Source: an uncultured Ilumatobacter sp. (lineage in GTDB: Bacteria; Actinomycetota; Acidimicrobiia; Acidimicrobiales; Ilumatobacteraceae). From it: a DNA stretch of 64,000 nucleotides. The stretch spans positions 1-64,000 of the forward strand of contig CALCXK010000006.1 in NCBI GenBank assembly GCA_937905835.1, written 5' to 3'. Positions within the stretch are counted from its first letter, which is position 1. Each line of letters begins with the position of its first letter. The translations under genes were made by a program, and so were the position numbers. Positions 24,286 through 33,039 of this stretch are shown piece by piece. The notes beneath the pieces are model-generated. The model saw only the letters and a list, made by a program, of their open reading frames with translations, was not told the DNA's origin and did no database searches.

Positions 24286-25341
24286 ATGGCGACTCTCGAA
24301 GCACTTGGTGGCTGGCCTGCGCTCTTCAACGAGCTGATCGCGGGTAACGATCTCACCGCGGATCAAACCGGCGCTGCAATGTCGACGGTTCTGGCGGGCG
24401 ATGCCACACCTGCACAGATCGCTGGTTTCGTTGTGGCCTTACGGGCGAAGGGCGAAACTGCCGAAGAGCTCGCCGGGATGCTCGGGGCTGCGATGGATGC
24501 AGCGTCGATCGTGCCATTGACGGACATCGAACGAGCTGACTGCGTCGATGTCGTCGGAACAGGCGGTGACGGCTCGCATTCGATCAACGTCTCGACGATG
24601 GCCGCGATCGTCACGGCGGCAGCGGGAGCGCCGGTCTGCAAGCACGGCAATCGCTCAGCATCGTCCAAGGCCGGAACGGCTGACGTGTTCGAACTGCTCG
24701 GCGTCCACCTCGAATTGTCGCCTGAGGGAGTTGCCCGTTGTGTTCGCGAAGCGGGAATCGGTTTCTGCTTTGCGCCGGCCTTCCATCCGGCCTTCCGATT
24801 TGCCGGCCCGCCGCGCCGCGAGATGGGTGTTTCGACAGTATTCAATCTGCTCGGCCCGATGGCGAACCCTGGCCGGGTCAAACGGCAGTTGATCGGTGTG
24901 GCAAACCCGACATTCGCTCGGCCGATGGTCGATGCGCTCGCGCAGCAGGGCCTTGATGTTGCCTGGGTGGTGCACGGGGGCGGGCTCGACGAGTTGACCA
25001 CCACCGGGCCCTCGACTGTGTTGGCGCTTCGTGGTGGCGACGTTTCTGAGTTCACGATCGATCCGGCCGATTTCGGTCTTGCACCAGCAACCCCTGACGA
25101 CATCCGGGGCGGCTCGCCTGAAACCAACGCCGAAGTCGTCCGGCGCGTCCTCGCCGGAGACCTCGGGCCACACCGGGACATCGTGGTCCTCAATGCTGCC
25201 GCCGCCCTGGTTGTCGCTGGACGTGCCGACACCGTCGCTACTGGGCTCGAACTCGCCGGCGCAGCGATCGACGACGGTCGGGCAGCCGCAACCCTTGCAA
25301 AGATGGTCGAAGTATCTCAGGCCGCGGCGGCCGATTCGTGA
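24286..25341 (+). CDS. trpD: Anthranilate phosphoribosyltransferase
   Basis: This 351-residue enzyme joins anthranilate to PRPP in tryptophan synthesis. The PRPP-binding motif 'DVVGTGGDGSHSINVST' is at about residues 86-102, followed by 'KHGNRSASSKAGTADVFELLG' (anthranilate and Mg2+ contacts; quoted here only in outline) and 'HPAFRFAGPPRREMGVSTVFNLLGP' likewise at about 166-190. The N-terminal helical domain ('LFNELIAGNDLTADQ') is of the usual length. Other trp genes are not in the window. Its stop overlaps the thrB-like GTG as GTGA, so tryptophan and threonine branch enzymes are co-translated here. Confidence 0.95.
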   Translation: MATLEALGGWPALFNELIAGNDLTADQTGAAMSTVLAGDATPAQIAGFVVALRAKGETAEELAGMLGAAMDAASIVPLTDIERADCVDVVGTGGDGSHSINVSTMAAIVTAAAGAPVCKHGNRSASSKAGTADVFELLGVHLELSPEGVARCVREAGIGFCFAPAFHPAFRFAGPPRREMGVSTVFNLLGPMANPGRVKRQLIGVANPTFARPMVDALAQQGLDVAWVVHGGGLDELTTTGPSTVLALRGGDVSEFTIDPADFGLAPATPDDIRGGSPETNAEVVRRVLAGDLGPHRDIVVLNAAAALVVAGRADTVATGLELAGAAIDDGRAAATLAKMVEVSQAAAADS

Positions 25342-26171
25342 CTGCCGGTTTCGTTCGCACACCTGCGTCGTCGGCCAACCTTGGTGCTGGCTTCGATGTG
25401 CTCGGCATGGCCCTGAATCTGTTCGCCGACTGCGGCACCGGCGAGGCACCGGTCGGCGCGCAGCAACTTGATCAACACCACCCCGGTCGGATTGCCTTCG
25501 AGGCGCTTGGCGGTACCGGCCCGATGTGGATCCGATGCAACATTCCGATGTCCCGGGGTCTTGGCTTCAGTGGAGCGGCTCGTGTTGGTGCTGCCGCACT
25601 CGCCGTGGTGCAGCAAGAACGTTCGATCGCCAACGGTGCCGACGAGATTCTTGAAATGACGGCTGAACTCGAGGGGCACGGCGACAATGTCGCAGCATCG
25701 CTCTTCGGCGGAGTGACGGCTTTTGTTGGGGGGCGTGCGATTCGCGTCCCTGTTGGCCCGACTTTTGCCGCAGCGGCCTTCGTTGCATGGGTTCCCGACG
25801 TGGCCACATCAACCGATGCATCGCGCAAGGCGCTTGGCGCCACCATCGATCTGGCGGCAGCTGTCCACAACATCGGTCGCGCGGTGCAATTTGCAACGGC
25901 GATTGCCACCGACGACCCGGGCATGCTCGACGGCGCCGCAGCCGACCGAATCCATCAGGTAGGCCGTCTCCCCGAGGTGACCGGTGCCGTCGAGGCGATG
26001 GACGCCGGTATGGCGGCAGGTGCGTGGGCTACGTGGCTGTCAGGAAGCGGTCCGACCATCGGTTTCATGTGTGACAGCGCTGTCGCCGAGTCGATCGCTG
26101 CAGCGATGCCCGACGGCGGCCACACCAAGGTTCTTGCCATTGACACCCAGGGTTGCCGCCTTACACACTGA
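25338..26171 (+). CDS. thrB: Homoserine kinase (GHMP family)
   Basis: A 277-residue GHMP kinase, somewhat shorter than typical homoserine kinases (about 300). The N-terminal homoserine-kinase motif 'TPASSANLGAGFDVLGMAL' is clear, and 'ELEGHGDNVAASLFGGV' and 'WLSGSGPTIG' are motifs 2b and 3. The ATP loop reads 'PMSRGLGFSGAA' where most family members have GLGSSAA. The reaction is ATP-dependent phosphorylation of homoserine in threonine synthesis. GTG start is set by the GTGA overlap with trpD. No other thr gene is nearby, so a different GHMP substrate cannot be fully excluded. Confidence 0.8.
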   Translation: MTAGFVRTPASSANLGAGFDVLGMALNLFADCGTGEAPVGAQQLDQHHPGRIAFEALGGTGPMWIRCNIPMSRGLGFSGAARVGAAALAVVQQERSIANGADEILEMTAELEGHGDNVAASLFGGVTAFVGGRAIRVPVGPTFAAAAFVAWVPDVATSTDASRKALGATIDLAAAVHNIGRAVQFATAIATDDPGMLDGAAADRIHQVGRLPEVTGAVEAMDAGMAAGAWATWLSGSGPTIGFMCDSAVAESIAAAMPDGGHTKVLAIDTQGCRLTH

Positions 26172-26181
26172 CGTGGGCTCA

Positions 26182-27906
26182 TCAGCCGGTGATGCCGTCG
26201 ATTGGTTGCCGGATGAGATCGGCGTGGGTTCGGTGGATCGGCTGCACCTCGTCGCTCGCTGCCACCGGGAAGTCCCAATCGCCTGTGCACGTAGCAAGAA
26301 GATCGTCGGCTCGTTTCTCAAAAAATTTCGCGAGGACAAGTGCCTCATCGATCGCTTCCCGGGGGAGTGGGGTGCCAAGCGGTGTTGGGGCAGGCGGTTC
26401 GATGGGGAGCGCACGCCCGATGGTGCCGCGCTGTGCGACATCGACGAGCCGGCCCTGATCGACCACCCACGTCGAGTGGCCAATGGTGATCGTGACTCGG
26501 TTGGCCGACCGTAGTGTCTCGACGAGACGGTGTCGCTTGATCGCTCCGAGCAGTGTCTGCAATCGATCGCGCATCACTGCGGCTTCTTCGAAACGTTGCT
26601 GTGCCGCCAGCGCCGCCATCTTGTTGTGGAGTCGGTCGACGACGATCGCCGGATCGCCGGTCATGGTCCGCCGGGCGATTTCGACTGAGCGGGCGTACTC
26701 ATCTGGATCGGCGGTGCCCGAACATGGGCAATGCGCCACGCCGAGTTGGGCAGCACTACACGTCGGCGCATTGTCGGGAGCGGCGTAGTTCCGGCCGAGC
26801 CGTTCGGTACAACGGCGCAGCGGGATTGCGCTCTGAATTGCCTCGACGACCAGGTTTGCCATCTTCCGAGAAGGCAGTGGCCCGAGATGGAGACCGAGCT
26901 TGGCAGGGTTTTTGACGATTGACAGCCGTGGCCACGGCATGTCGATGTCGAGCTTCACGTAGCAGTACCTGTCTGCCCTGGTGCCGGCCCGATTGAAGCG
27001 AGGGAGGAGTCGCGCGATGAGCCGCTGTTCGATGACCTCGGCGGTGACCGGATCGGCAAGGGGGAGGTGTTGCACGGTCTGCGTCTCCCGCAGCATCGGC
27101 CCGACCTTGCGGCGGTCGTCGCTGCCGAAGTAGCTCCGCACCCGTTGGCGCAGGTTGGTGGCCTTGCCGACGTAGAGCACCTCACCCTGGTGACCGCAGA
27201 ACATGTAGACACCGGGCCCCCGTGGCAAGTCGGCCGTCATCTTCAACTTGGCGGCCTGCGGATGTCCGGCGAGCTTCGACAGCGCGATCAGGTCGTCGAG
27301 GCCGAGCACGCCCATCCCCGAAGCTCGTTCGATCAGAAAGTGCAGGAGGTCGGTCGTGGCCCACGCGTCGTCGAGCGCCCGGTGGCTCGGCTGGTGCGCG
27401 AGGTGGAGTCGGGAGGCAAGCGTGCCGAGCTTGCAGTTTGGCACCTCGTCGCGCACCAGGCGCCGGGCCAACGCGACGGTGTCGATGATCGTCCCTTCGA
27501 GCCGCGGACGGCCGCTGCGCTCGAGCGCCGCACGGATGAAGGCAAGGTCGAACCCGACGTTGTGCCCGACGATCACGGTGCCACCGGCATCGGTGTTGCC
27601 CATGAATTCCAGTAGGGCTGGAAGCACGGTCTCGATTCGTGGAGCGGTGGCGACCAGCGAATCGCTGAGGCCGGTCAAGACCGTGATCTTCGGCGGGATC
27701 GCCCGCCCAGGGTTGACCAGCGTTTGGAACGTGCCGAGCACCTCGCCGCCCCGAACCTTGACGGCACCAATCTCCGTAATCAGATCCTCCTGCCGGTTAC
27801 CTCCTGTGGTTTCGAGGTCGACGATGCAGAACGTGACCTCGCTCAGTGAGCGACCGAGTTCGTCGAATGATCGTTGAACGAACGGAACAACACTTGTCAG
27901 TGGCAT
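26182..27906 (-). CDS. DEDD exonuclease / GIY-YIG (UvrC-like) fusion protein
   Basis: A 574-residue two-domain nuclease. Residues about 24-190 are a DnaQ-type 3'-5' exonuclease: Exo I 'VDLETTGG' (D30, E32), Exo II 'VGHNVGFDLAF' and Exo III 'HRALDDAWAT'. From about residue 225 there is a GIY-YIG domain like the N-terminus of UvrC ('GPGVYMFCGHQGEVLYVGKA'), followed by a UvrC-like region including a UVR-type helix 'LAAQQRFEEAAVMRDRL'. The C-terminal UvrC endonuclease half is lacking, as in Cho-like proteins. Such fusions occur in actinobacteria and are presumed repair enzymes. ATG 27906 starts just before the exonuclease fold. Convergent with thrB, stops 11 nt apart. Confidence 0.88.
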   Translation of the reverse strand: MPLTSVVPFVQRSFDELGRSLSEVTFCIVDLETTGGNRQEDLITEIGAVKVRGGEVLGTFQTLVNPGRAIPPKITVLTGLSDSLVATAPRIETVLPALLEFMGNTDAGGTVIVGHNVGFDLAFIRAALERSGRPRLEGTIIDTVALARRLVRDEVPNCKLGTLASRLHLAHQPSHRALDDAWATTDLLHFLIERASGMGVLGLDDLIALSKLAGHPQAAKLKMTADLPRGPGVYMFCGHQGEVLYVGKATNLRQRVRSYFGSDDRRKVGPMLRETQTVQHLPLADPVTAEVIEQRLIARLLPRFNRAGTRADRYCYVKLDIDMPWPRLSIVKNPAKLGLHLGPLPSRKMANLVVEAIQSAIPLRRCTERLGRNYAAPDNAPTCSAAQLGVAHCPCSGTADPDEYARSVEIARRTMTGDPAIVVDRLHNKMAALAAQQRFEEAAVMRDRLQTLLGAIKRHRLVETLRSANRVTITIGHSTWVVDQGRLVDVAQRGTIGRALPIEPPAPTPLGTPLPREAIDEALVLAKFFEKRADDLLATCTGDWDFPVAASDEVQPIHRTHADLIRQPIDGITG

Positions 27907-27996
27907 GAAAGAACTGAAGCACGCGTACCCCGCACATGTCAAACATTTGTTCGATTCGCGATGATTCGATCGAGTTCGCCAACGGACTGCGTGGGG

Positions 27997-28002
27997 TAGC
28001 GT
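27997..28002 (+). promoter_or_regulatory. -10 element TAGCGT for the NYN protein gene
   Basis: TAGCGT ends 6 nt before the ATG at 28009 with no ribosome site between, consistent with leaderless initiation. Confidence 0.5.
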
Positions 28003-28008
28003 CAGATC

Positions 28009-29220
28009 ATGGACAAGCAGCAGGGTGCGGGGGTCGAACACCGTCACCTTCGCAGTGCGCTCGAGTTCGCCGTCTTGATGGCGTCCGAAGGCCAGAAGAG
28101 CAAGCCAGCTCTTCCGTTCCCGAAGGACCTCAGGCCCTTCTTCAATAAGCCGCGGCTCCCGAACTCGGCGCTGGGCCGGCTCCGTCGCTGCATCGAGAGC
28201 GACCCGGTGTTCCGGATGCGGCTGTCCGCCGGTGCGATGCCCGAACTCATCGACGATATTGGACGACTCTGGCTTGCCAATAACGAAGGTTGGGAGCAGC
28301 AGGCCTCCATTCTCGCCGCCTCAGCTGATGCAGCTGTCGAGGACGGTGACCTCAAGATGCAGCTGAAACGGGCTGAGAAACGCCGTGAAGCAGCCGAAAT
28401 GGCAGCGGTCCGCGCCCAAGCCGAGTTAGTGACCCGTGGCGAGTTCGTGCAGATGCAGTCGACCGAGATCGACGAGCTGCGGGCTGAACTCGCCAAGTCC
28501 GACGAGATCCGCTCCGAGATCAGAACCGAGCTGCTCGACGTCCGGATGGACATGCGACATGCTCGCGATCGGGAGGCCGCATTGACGGCAAAGATAGCGA
28601 CCGCCAACGATCAACTCGCCAAAGTGCACCTCCAACCTGCGCCGCCAGAACCTGTGCTCGACACCTCGGCGGAAGTTGCCGCAGCTGCGTCGGCCGCCCG
28701 TGCCCTCGCCGAGCAACTCGAATCACTGCTGTCTGTCCCGATGGTGGTCGAGAGCAGCGCCGGGGGTAACCGGCCGATCAATCGCATGCCCGTCGCGCTT
28801 CCTGGCGGCGTCATCGGGAGTTCATCTGAGGCTGCCGAGTACTTGGCTCGATCCGACGCGCAGATGCTGATTGACGGCTACAACGTCGCCAAGTTGGGTT
28901 GGTTCAATCGCCCGCTCGAACGGCAGCGCGCAGCGCTACTCGACGCGCTCGAGAACTTGGCCAGCAAGTTCGGCACCGATGTGACGGTTGTGTTCGACGG
29001 TGCATCAATCGTTGGTGCCTCCGCTGATCGTCGACGGCTCGTCCGAGTTGTGTACTCACCCGAGGGCGTCATCGCCGACGACGTGATCCGCGATGAGGTG
29101 AGGCGGCTGCCGATACATCGTGCGGTCGTTGTGGTCACCAACGATGCCGAAATAATTCGCGATGTTCGAGCCGACGGTGCCAACGTCGTGCCGAGCAACG
29201 CGCTCCTCGCCATTCTGTAA
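28009..29220 (+). CDS. NYN-domain (PIN-like RNase) protein with central coiled coil
   Basis: A 403-residue protein. The N-terminal ~110 residues are helical and basic; residues about 118-215 form a long Glu/Arg/Ala-rich coiled coil; residues about 284-403 are a NYN domain beginning 'MLIDGYNVAKLGW' and continuing 'DVTVVFDGASI' and 'VVVVTNDAEIIRDVRADGA', which supply the four conserved acidic residues of the PIN/NYN ribonuclease site. NYN proteins with helical N-termini are common in actinobacteria and are thought to process RNA. It is divergent from the DEDD nuclease gene (102 nt). Confidence 0.85.
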   Translation: MDKQQGAGVEHRHLRSALEFAVLMASEGQKSKPALPFPKDLRPFFNKPRLPNSALGRLRRCIESDPVFRMRLSAGAMPELIDDIGRLWLANNEGWEQQASILAASADAAVEDGDLKMQLKRAEKRREAAEMAAVRAQAELVTRGEFVQMQSTEIDELRAELAKSDEIRSEIRTELLDVRMDMRHARDREAALTAKIATANDQLAKVHLQPAPPEPVLDTSAEVAAAASAARALAEQLESLLSVPMVVESSAGGNRPINRMPVALPGGVIGSSSEAAEYLARSDAQMLIDGYNVAKLGWFNRPLERQRAALLDALENLASKFGTDVTVVFDGASIVGASADRRRLVRVVYSPEGVIADDVIRDEVRRLPIHRAVVVVTNDAEIIRDVRADGANVVPSNALLAIL

Positions 29221-29373
29221 TCCCCGGTCCAGTCTTGGAACATGCCCAGGGAGAACAACGAAGTTTCCGATGAGTGGTCAAGGTTGTGAGACGGTACGAG
29301 AGGTTGTGGGTGCCGCCGCAACGCCCAGGGCGATCCAGGTGTCGCGCCCCGGAACTCTGTGACACCCCATCTC

Positions 29374-29379
29374 TACTGT
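29374..29379 (+). promoter_or_regulatory. -10 element TACTGT for the small CxxC protein gene
   Basis: TACTGT ends 7 nt before the ATG at 29387. The spacer GGAGTAC also has a GGAG, so short-leader or leaderless initiation are both possible; either way it favours this ATG over an in-frame GTG three codons earlier. Confidence 0.45.
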
Positions 29380-29386
29380 GGAGTAC

Positions 29387-29662
29387 ATGTTCGAAAGCGA
29401 CGACTTCTCCATCGATTGTAGGACCTGTATCGGCGCCGGTACCACGGCATGTACCGACTGCATCGTCACCCACCTGTTCGCGAACGACGACGGGCCGATC
29501 GACTACGTGCCCGTGCAACTCACCGTTGTGCCGGCGATTCCCGACCCCGAAGACGTTGCGATCCGAATGCTGCAACGCGTCGGCCTCATCGGTGTGATGC
29601 CTGAGTTTGTGCCGCTCGACCAGTTCCGCTCGTACGACACACGAGTCGCTGAGCGGGTCTGA
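29387..29662 (+). CDS. Small hypothetical protein with two CxxC motifs
   Basis: A 91-residue acidic protein I do not recognise. Near the N-terminus two cysteine pairs, CRTC and CTDC, are separated by 'IGAGTTA', a likely small metal or Fe-S site. The rest has alternating hydrophobic residues and ends near the queG promoter. Third-position GC and the promoter/GGAG placement support a real gene. Fifty bases separate it from queG, so the two may be linked. Confidence 0.6.
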   Translation: MFESDDFSIDCRTCIGAGTTACTDCIVTHLFANDDGPIDYVPVQLTVVPAIPDPEDVAIRMLQRVGLIGVMPEFVPLDQFRSYDTRVAERV

Positions 29663-29700
29663 GCTGAGGCGGGTCGAGCCGGGGCTGCTGCCTGTCGTCG

Positions 29701-29706
29701 TACGCT
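29701..29706 (+). promoter_or_regulatory. -10 element TACGCT for queG
   Basis: TACGCT ends 6 nt before GTG 29713, which favours that GTG over the ATG two codons later. Confidence 0.45.
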
Positions 29707-29712
29707 GCCGGT

Positions 29713-30828
29713 GTGCGCATGCCCGAACCACTGCCGACGATCGAGGCGATCACCGCCCACGTCGCACTGTGGGGGATCACGCACGTCGGGGTCTGCTCCG
29801 CCGAGATCCTCACCGATACTCGCACCACACTGCACGAACGCAAAGCCGCCGGCCTTCACGCCGACATGGGGTTCACCTACCGGAACCCCGACCGCTCGAC
29901 CGACCCGAGCCAAGCCGTCGCCAACGCTCACTCGATCATCGTTGCCGCCCGGCCGTATATCACCGACACGGACCCCACGAAGCCCGGCCCCGAATACGGC
30001 CCGCAAGCTCGAGTCGGCCGGTATGCCTGGGTCGACCATTACGCGCCGCTCCGCGAAGGTCTGCGCTCCGCCGCAAAACTGATCCGCGCTGCCGGTCACA
30101 AGGCCGTCGCGTTTGCGGACGACAACTCGATCGTCGATCGCGCTGTCGCCCATCGAGCCGGGCTCGGCTGGTACGGCAAGAACGCCAACCTGCTGTTGCC
30201 CGGCGCTGGCAGCTTCTTCGTCCTCGGTTCGATCATCACCGCAGCGAGCTACGAGTGGAACGACCGCGCTGCCGCAGACGGCTGCGGCACCTGCACCAAA
30301 TGCTTCGCAGGCTGTCCCACAGAAGCAATCATCGCCCCCGGCGTGATCGACGGCAACCGATGCCTCAGCTGGGTGATGCAAAAACCCGGCAGCGTGCCGC
30401 TCGAGTTCCGCGAAGTCATTGGTGACCGGATCTACGGATGCGACGACTGCCAAGACGTCTGTCCGATCTCGGTCCGGCTCGGCCCTCGCAACTCAATCCC
30501 GCTCTCCGAAGACGTCAAGGCTTGGGTCAGCGCGCTCGACCTCCTCGATGAAACCGACACGTGGATCGAAGATCGCTACGGCCAGTGGTATGTCGCCGAC
30601 CGTGACTTCGACGTGCTCCGGCGGAACGCCTTGATCGTCGTCGGCAACGTTGGCGACCCAGCTGACCGTCGCGTTGGTGCGACTGTCGAGCGCTACCGTC
30701 AACACACCAACCCGACCCTGGTTGAACACGCCGCATGGGCGGCCGACCGACTCGAATCACGCCGAACCGCTCACCATTCCGGTGCCCAGCCTGCGACCTC
30801 TTCCACCAGCCAGCCAGCCACACCATGA
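29713..30828 (+). CDS. queG: Epoxyqueuosine reductase
   Basis: A 371-residue cobalamin-dependent iron-sulfur enzyme that performs the last step of queuosine tRNA modification, reducing epoxyqueuosine. The cobalamin-binding domain includes 'RYAWVDHYAPLREGLR' and 'GLGWYGKNANLLLPGAGSFFVLG' (in outline). Two 4Fe-4S clusters come from 'CGTCTKCFAGCPTEAI' and 'CDDCQDVCP' with an intervening 'NRCLSW'. A HEAT-like helical C-terminus recognises tRNA. No other queuosine gene is in the window. The stop overlaps the glycosyltransferase ATG as ATGA. Confidence 0.94.
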   Translation: MRMPEPLPTIEAITAHVALWGITHVGVCSAEILTDTRTTLHERKAAGLHADMGFTYRNPDRSTDPSQAVANAHSIIVAARPYITDTDPTKPGPEYGPQARVGRYAWVDHYAPLREGLRSAAKLIRAAGHKAVAFADDNSIVDRAVAHRAGLGWYGKNANLLLPGAGSFFVLGSIITAASYEWNDRAAADGCGTCTKCFAGCPTEAIIAPGVIDGNRCLSWVMQKPGSVPLEFREVIGDRIYGCDDCQDVCPISVRLGPRNSIPLSEDVKAWVSALDLLDETDTWIEDRYGQWYVADRDFDVLRRNALIVVGNVGDPADRRVGATVERYRQHTNPTLVEHAAWAADRLESRRTAHHSGAQPATSSTSQPATP

Positions 30829-31946
30829 AGCACCTCCTCGTCACCAACGACTATCCACCCAAGGTTGGTGGCATCCAATCGCTGCTCTGGGAGTGGTGGC
30901 GTCGGCTGCCGAGCGACAAGTTCGCCGTGTTAACCAGCCCCTACGAGGGCACCGCCGAGTTCGACGCGGGCGAGCCGTACCGCATCCAACGCACCCGCGA
31001 ACCGTTCCTACTACCGCACCCCTGGATGGTCAGGCAGATCAACAACCTCGTCGACGACTTCGGTGCCGACTTTGTGGTGCTCGATCCTGCAGTGCCGCTC
31101 GGCCTCGTCGGCCCATCGTTAACGGTGCCATACGACTTGGTGCTACACGGTGCCGAAGTGACGATCCCCGGCCGGCTTCCAGGCTCCAAACAGGCGCTCG
31201 CCTACACCCTCCGCCGTGCCCGCCGCATCATTGCTGCAGGTGCCTATCCGGCAGCCGAAGCCGACCACGCGGCCGCGCGAGCGTTACCCACAACGATCGT
31301 TCCGTGCGGTGTCGACCCCGCCAAATTCGTGCCGCTCGACGCCGCCGAACGTTCGGCCGCCCGCGAACGGCTCGGCCTCCCAGTCGATGCCGAACTGATC
31401 GTCAGCGTCTCCCGACTCGTACCCCGCAAAGGCTTCGATACGGCAATTCGCGCCGTGGCCCGCCTGAAACACAAGCGCCCCAATCTATTGCTGGCAATTG
31501 CGGGCGGAGGTCGAGAGGAAGAACGACTGAAGCGGCTCGCAGAAGAACTTGACGCACCGGTGAAGTTCCTTGGTCGTATCCCGAACGACGACTTGATCTC
31601 GCTCTACGGGTGCGGTGACGTCTTTACGATGCTCTGCCGCAACCGGTGGGGCGGCCTCGAGCAAGAAGGCTTCGGCATCGTGTTTATCGAAGCGGCATCG
31701 TGTGGAGTCCCCCAGATCGCCGGCGACTCTGGCGGCGCGGCTGAAGCGGTCGCCCACGGCGAGACCGGTCTCGTGATCAGTGAACCTGAGAACGTGCAAC
31801 AGGTTGCCGATGCCATGACGCAACTACTCGACGACGACGACTTGCGAGCAGCGATGGCCAAACGGTCCCGCGAGCGTGTGCTCGAAGAGTTCTCGTACGA
31901 CGTGCTCGCACGTCGCCTGGGCGAGACGCTGGGCGTCTACGACTGA
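30825..31946 (+). CDS. GT4 glycosyltransferase (PimB-like)
   Basis: A 373-residue GT-B glycosyltransferase of family 4. It opens 'HLLVTNDYPPKVGGIQSLLWE' (in outline), the N-terminal loop typical of actinobacterial mannosyltransferases such as PimB'. The donor site includes 'VSRLVPRKGFDTAI', 'GRIPNDDLISLYGCGDVF' and the E-x7-E motif 'EQEGFGIVFIEAASCGVP'. Probable role: transfer of a sugar, often mannose from GDP-mannose, to a lipid or glycan at the inner membrane face. ATG is set by the ATGA overlap with queG; longer upstream frame is antisense-free but would run deep into queG. Confidence 0.85.
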   Translation: MKHLLVTNDYPPKVGGIQSLLWEWWRRLPSDKFAVLTSPYEGTAEFDAGEPYRIQRTREPFLLPHPWMVRQINNLVDDFGADFVVLDPAVPLGLVGPSLTVPYDLVLHGAEVTIPGRLPGSKQALAYTLRRARRIIAAGAYPAAEADHAAARALPTTIVPCGVDPAKFVPLDAAERSAARERLGLPVDAELIVSVSRLVPRKGFDTAIRAVARLKHKRPNLLLAIAGGGREEERLKRLAEELDAPVKFLGRIPNDDLISLYGCGDVFTMLCRNRWGGLEQEGFGIVFIEAASCGVPQIAGDSGGAAEAVAHGETGLVISEPENVQQVADAMTQLLDDDDLRAAMAKRSRERVLEEFSYDVLARRLGETLGVYD

Positions 31947-32027
31947 GCAGCCCGCGATCGACCGCGAGCTCATCGGGGCGCTGCGGTCTGGAACTGCCCC
32001 GGGTGCTGGCACACTGGGGGAGTGTCC

Positions 32028-32615
32028 ATGGGCGAAGTCGACCGCACCCCTGAGCGAGGGTCCCAGGAGCAGGGCGAACTGATCGTCCGCGGCAACGTCA
32101 TCGGCACGGCAATCTTCGTCGCGACTGCAGTGTTTGCTGCCGCAGTCTTCACCACAACTGCCCAATGGGTCGGTGCCAGCATCGCCATGGCGCTCTTTGC
32201 CGTCGGCGTGTTTGCCTTTCTGTGGGGCTTCTGGAATGCCGTGCAGCGCAGCCGTGACGAAGAAGTTTCGGTCACCCAGCTCTACATGCTCCTCGGAGCC
32301 GGGACGCCCAAAAAAGTTCGCCGAACAATGCTCCTGATGCTGTGCATCCAGGTCGTCGCAGCCTTTGGTACCGCCATTTGGCGCATCGATGGGCCAGACG
32401 GTTCGCCGGGCTCATCACTCGCTGTTGGCCTCCTGGTGCCAATGTTTGGCCTCGGCTTGAACGGCCTGTGGGCTGCCTATCACGCCGAATTCGGGAAGAG
32501 GATGGACCCTGAAGCGGTTGCAGGTAGAACAGGAACTGAACAGGAACGCGTTGATTCTGGCGCAGATGTCAGTACTTCGACCACCTCTATCGACCAGAAT
32601 GAAGCACATGGCTGA
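32028..32615 (+). CDS. Four-span membrane protein, unknown function
   Basis: A 195-residue membrane protein with spans at about residues 25-45, 52-72, 100-120 and 135-155, a charged loop carrying 'RSRDEEVSVTQLY', and a polar acidic C-terminal tail. I cannot name the family. GGGGGAG five nt before ATG 32028 decides the start; a GTG two codons earlier has a CACACT hexamer 6 nt upstream and is the alternative. The stop overlaps the start of the next gene by 8 nt, forming a set with the SRPBCC and ROK genes. Confidence 0.7.
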   Translation: MGEVDRTPERGSQEQGELIVRGNVIGTAIFVATAVFAAAVFTTTAQWVGASIAMALFAVGVFAFLWGFWNAVQRSRDEEVSVTQLYMLLGAGTPKKVRRTMLLMLCIQVVAAFGTAIWRIDGPDGSPGSSLAVGLLVPMFGLGLNGLWAAYHAEFGKRMDPEAVAGRTGTEQERVDSGADVSTSTTSIDQNEAHG

Positions 32616-33039
32616 GACAGCAACCGAAACCATTACCATCGCGGCCTCGCCCGAACGGGTCTGGGCGATCGCTGTCGACATCGAGAACTATCCGATGTGG
32701 GCGCGCGATATTAAAGACGTCACCGTGCATTCCACCGATGATGAGGGCCGACCGTCCGAAGTCGAGTTCCGTGCGTCGGCGCTTGGCCGCAGCACGCACT
32801 ACACCCTCAAGTATGACTACACGAATGCCCCTGGCGAACTCGGGTGGAAGTTGTTGCGCGGCGACATCCAGCGCTCGATCGACGGCGCTTTCAAGTTCGC
32901 ACCCTCCGCAGCTGGCACCGAGGTGCAGTACGACCTCGCGATCGATCTCGTCGTGCCGCTGCCTGGCTTCGTAAAGCGACGCGCTGAAGTGCGCATCCTC
33001 AACACGGTTCGCGAACTCAAGGTCCGAGCCGAAGCGTGA
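32608..33039 (+). CDS. SRPBCC (START/polyketide cyclase-like) family protein
   Basis: A 143-residue helix-grip protein: 'ETITIAASPERVWAIAVDIENYPMWARDI' (N-terminal strand, helix and WARDI turn; cited in outline) is typical of the coenzyme Q-binding/cyclase-type SRPBCC family that binds hydrophobic ligands. It overlaps the upstream membrane-protein gene and is joined to the ROK kinase by a GTGA overlap. ATG 32599, three codons earlier, is an equal alternative start. Ligand unknown; in actinobacteria such genes often sit in lipid or polyketide contexts. Confidence 0.8.
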   Translation: MAETATETITIAASPERVWAIAVDIENYPMWARDIKDVTVHSTDDEGRPSEVEFRASALGRSTHYTLKYDYTNAPGELGWKLLRGDIQRSIDGAFKFAPSAAGTEVQYDLAIDLVVPLPGFVKRRAEVRILNTVRELKVRAEA

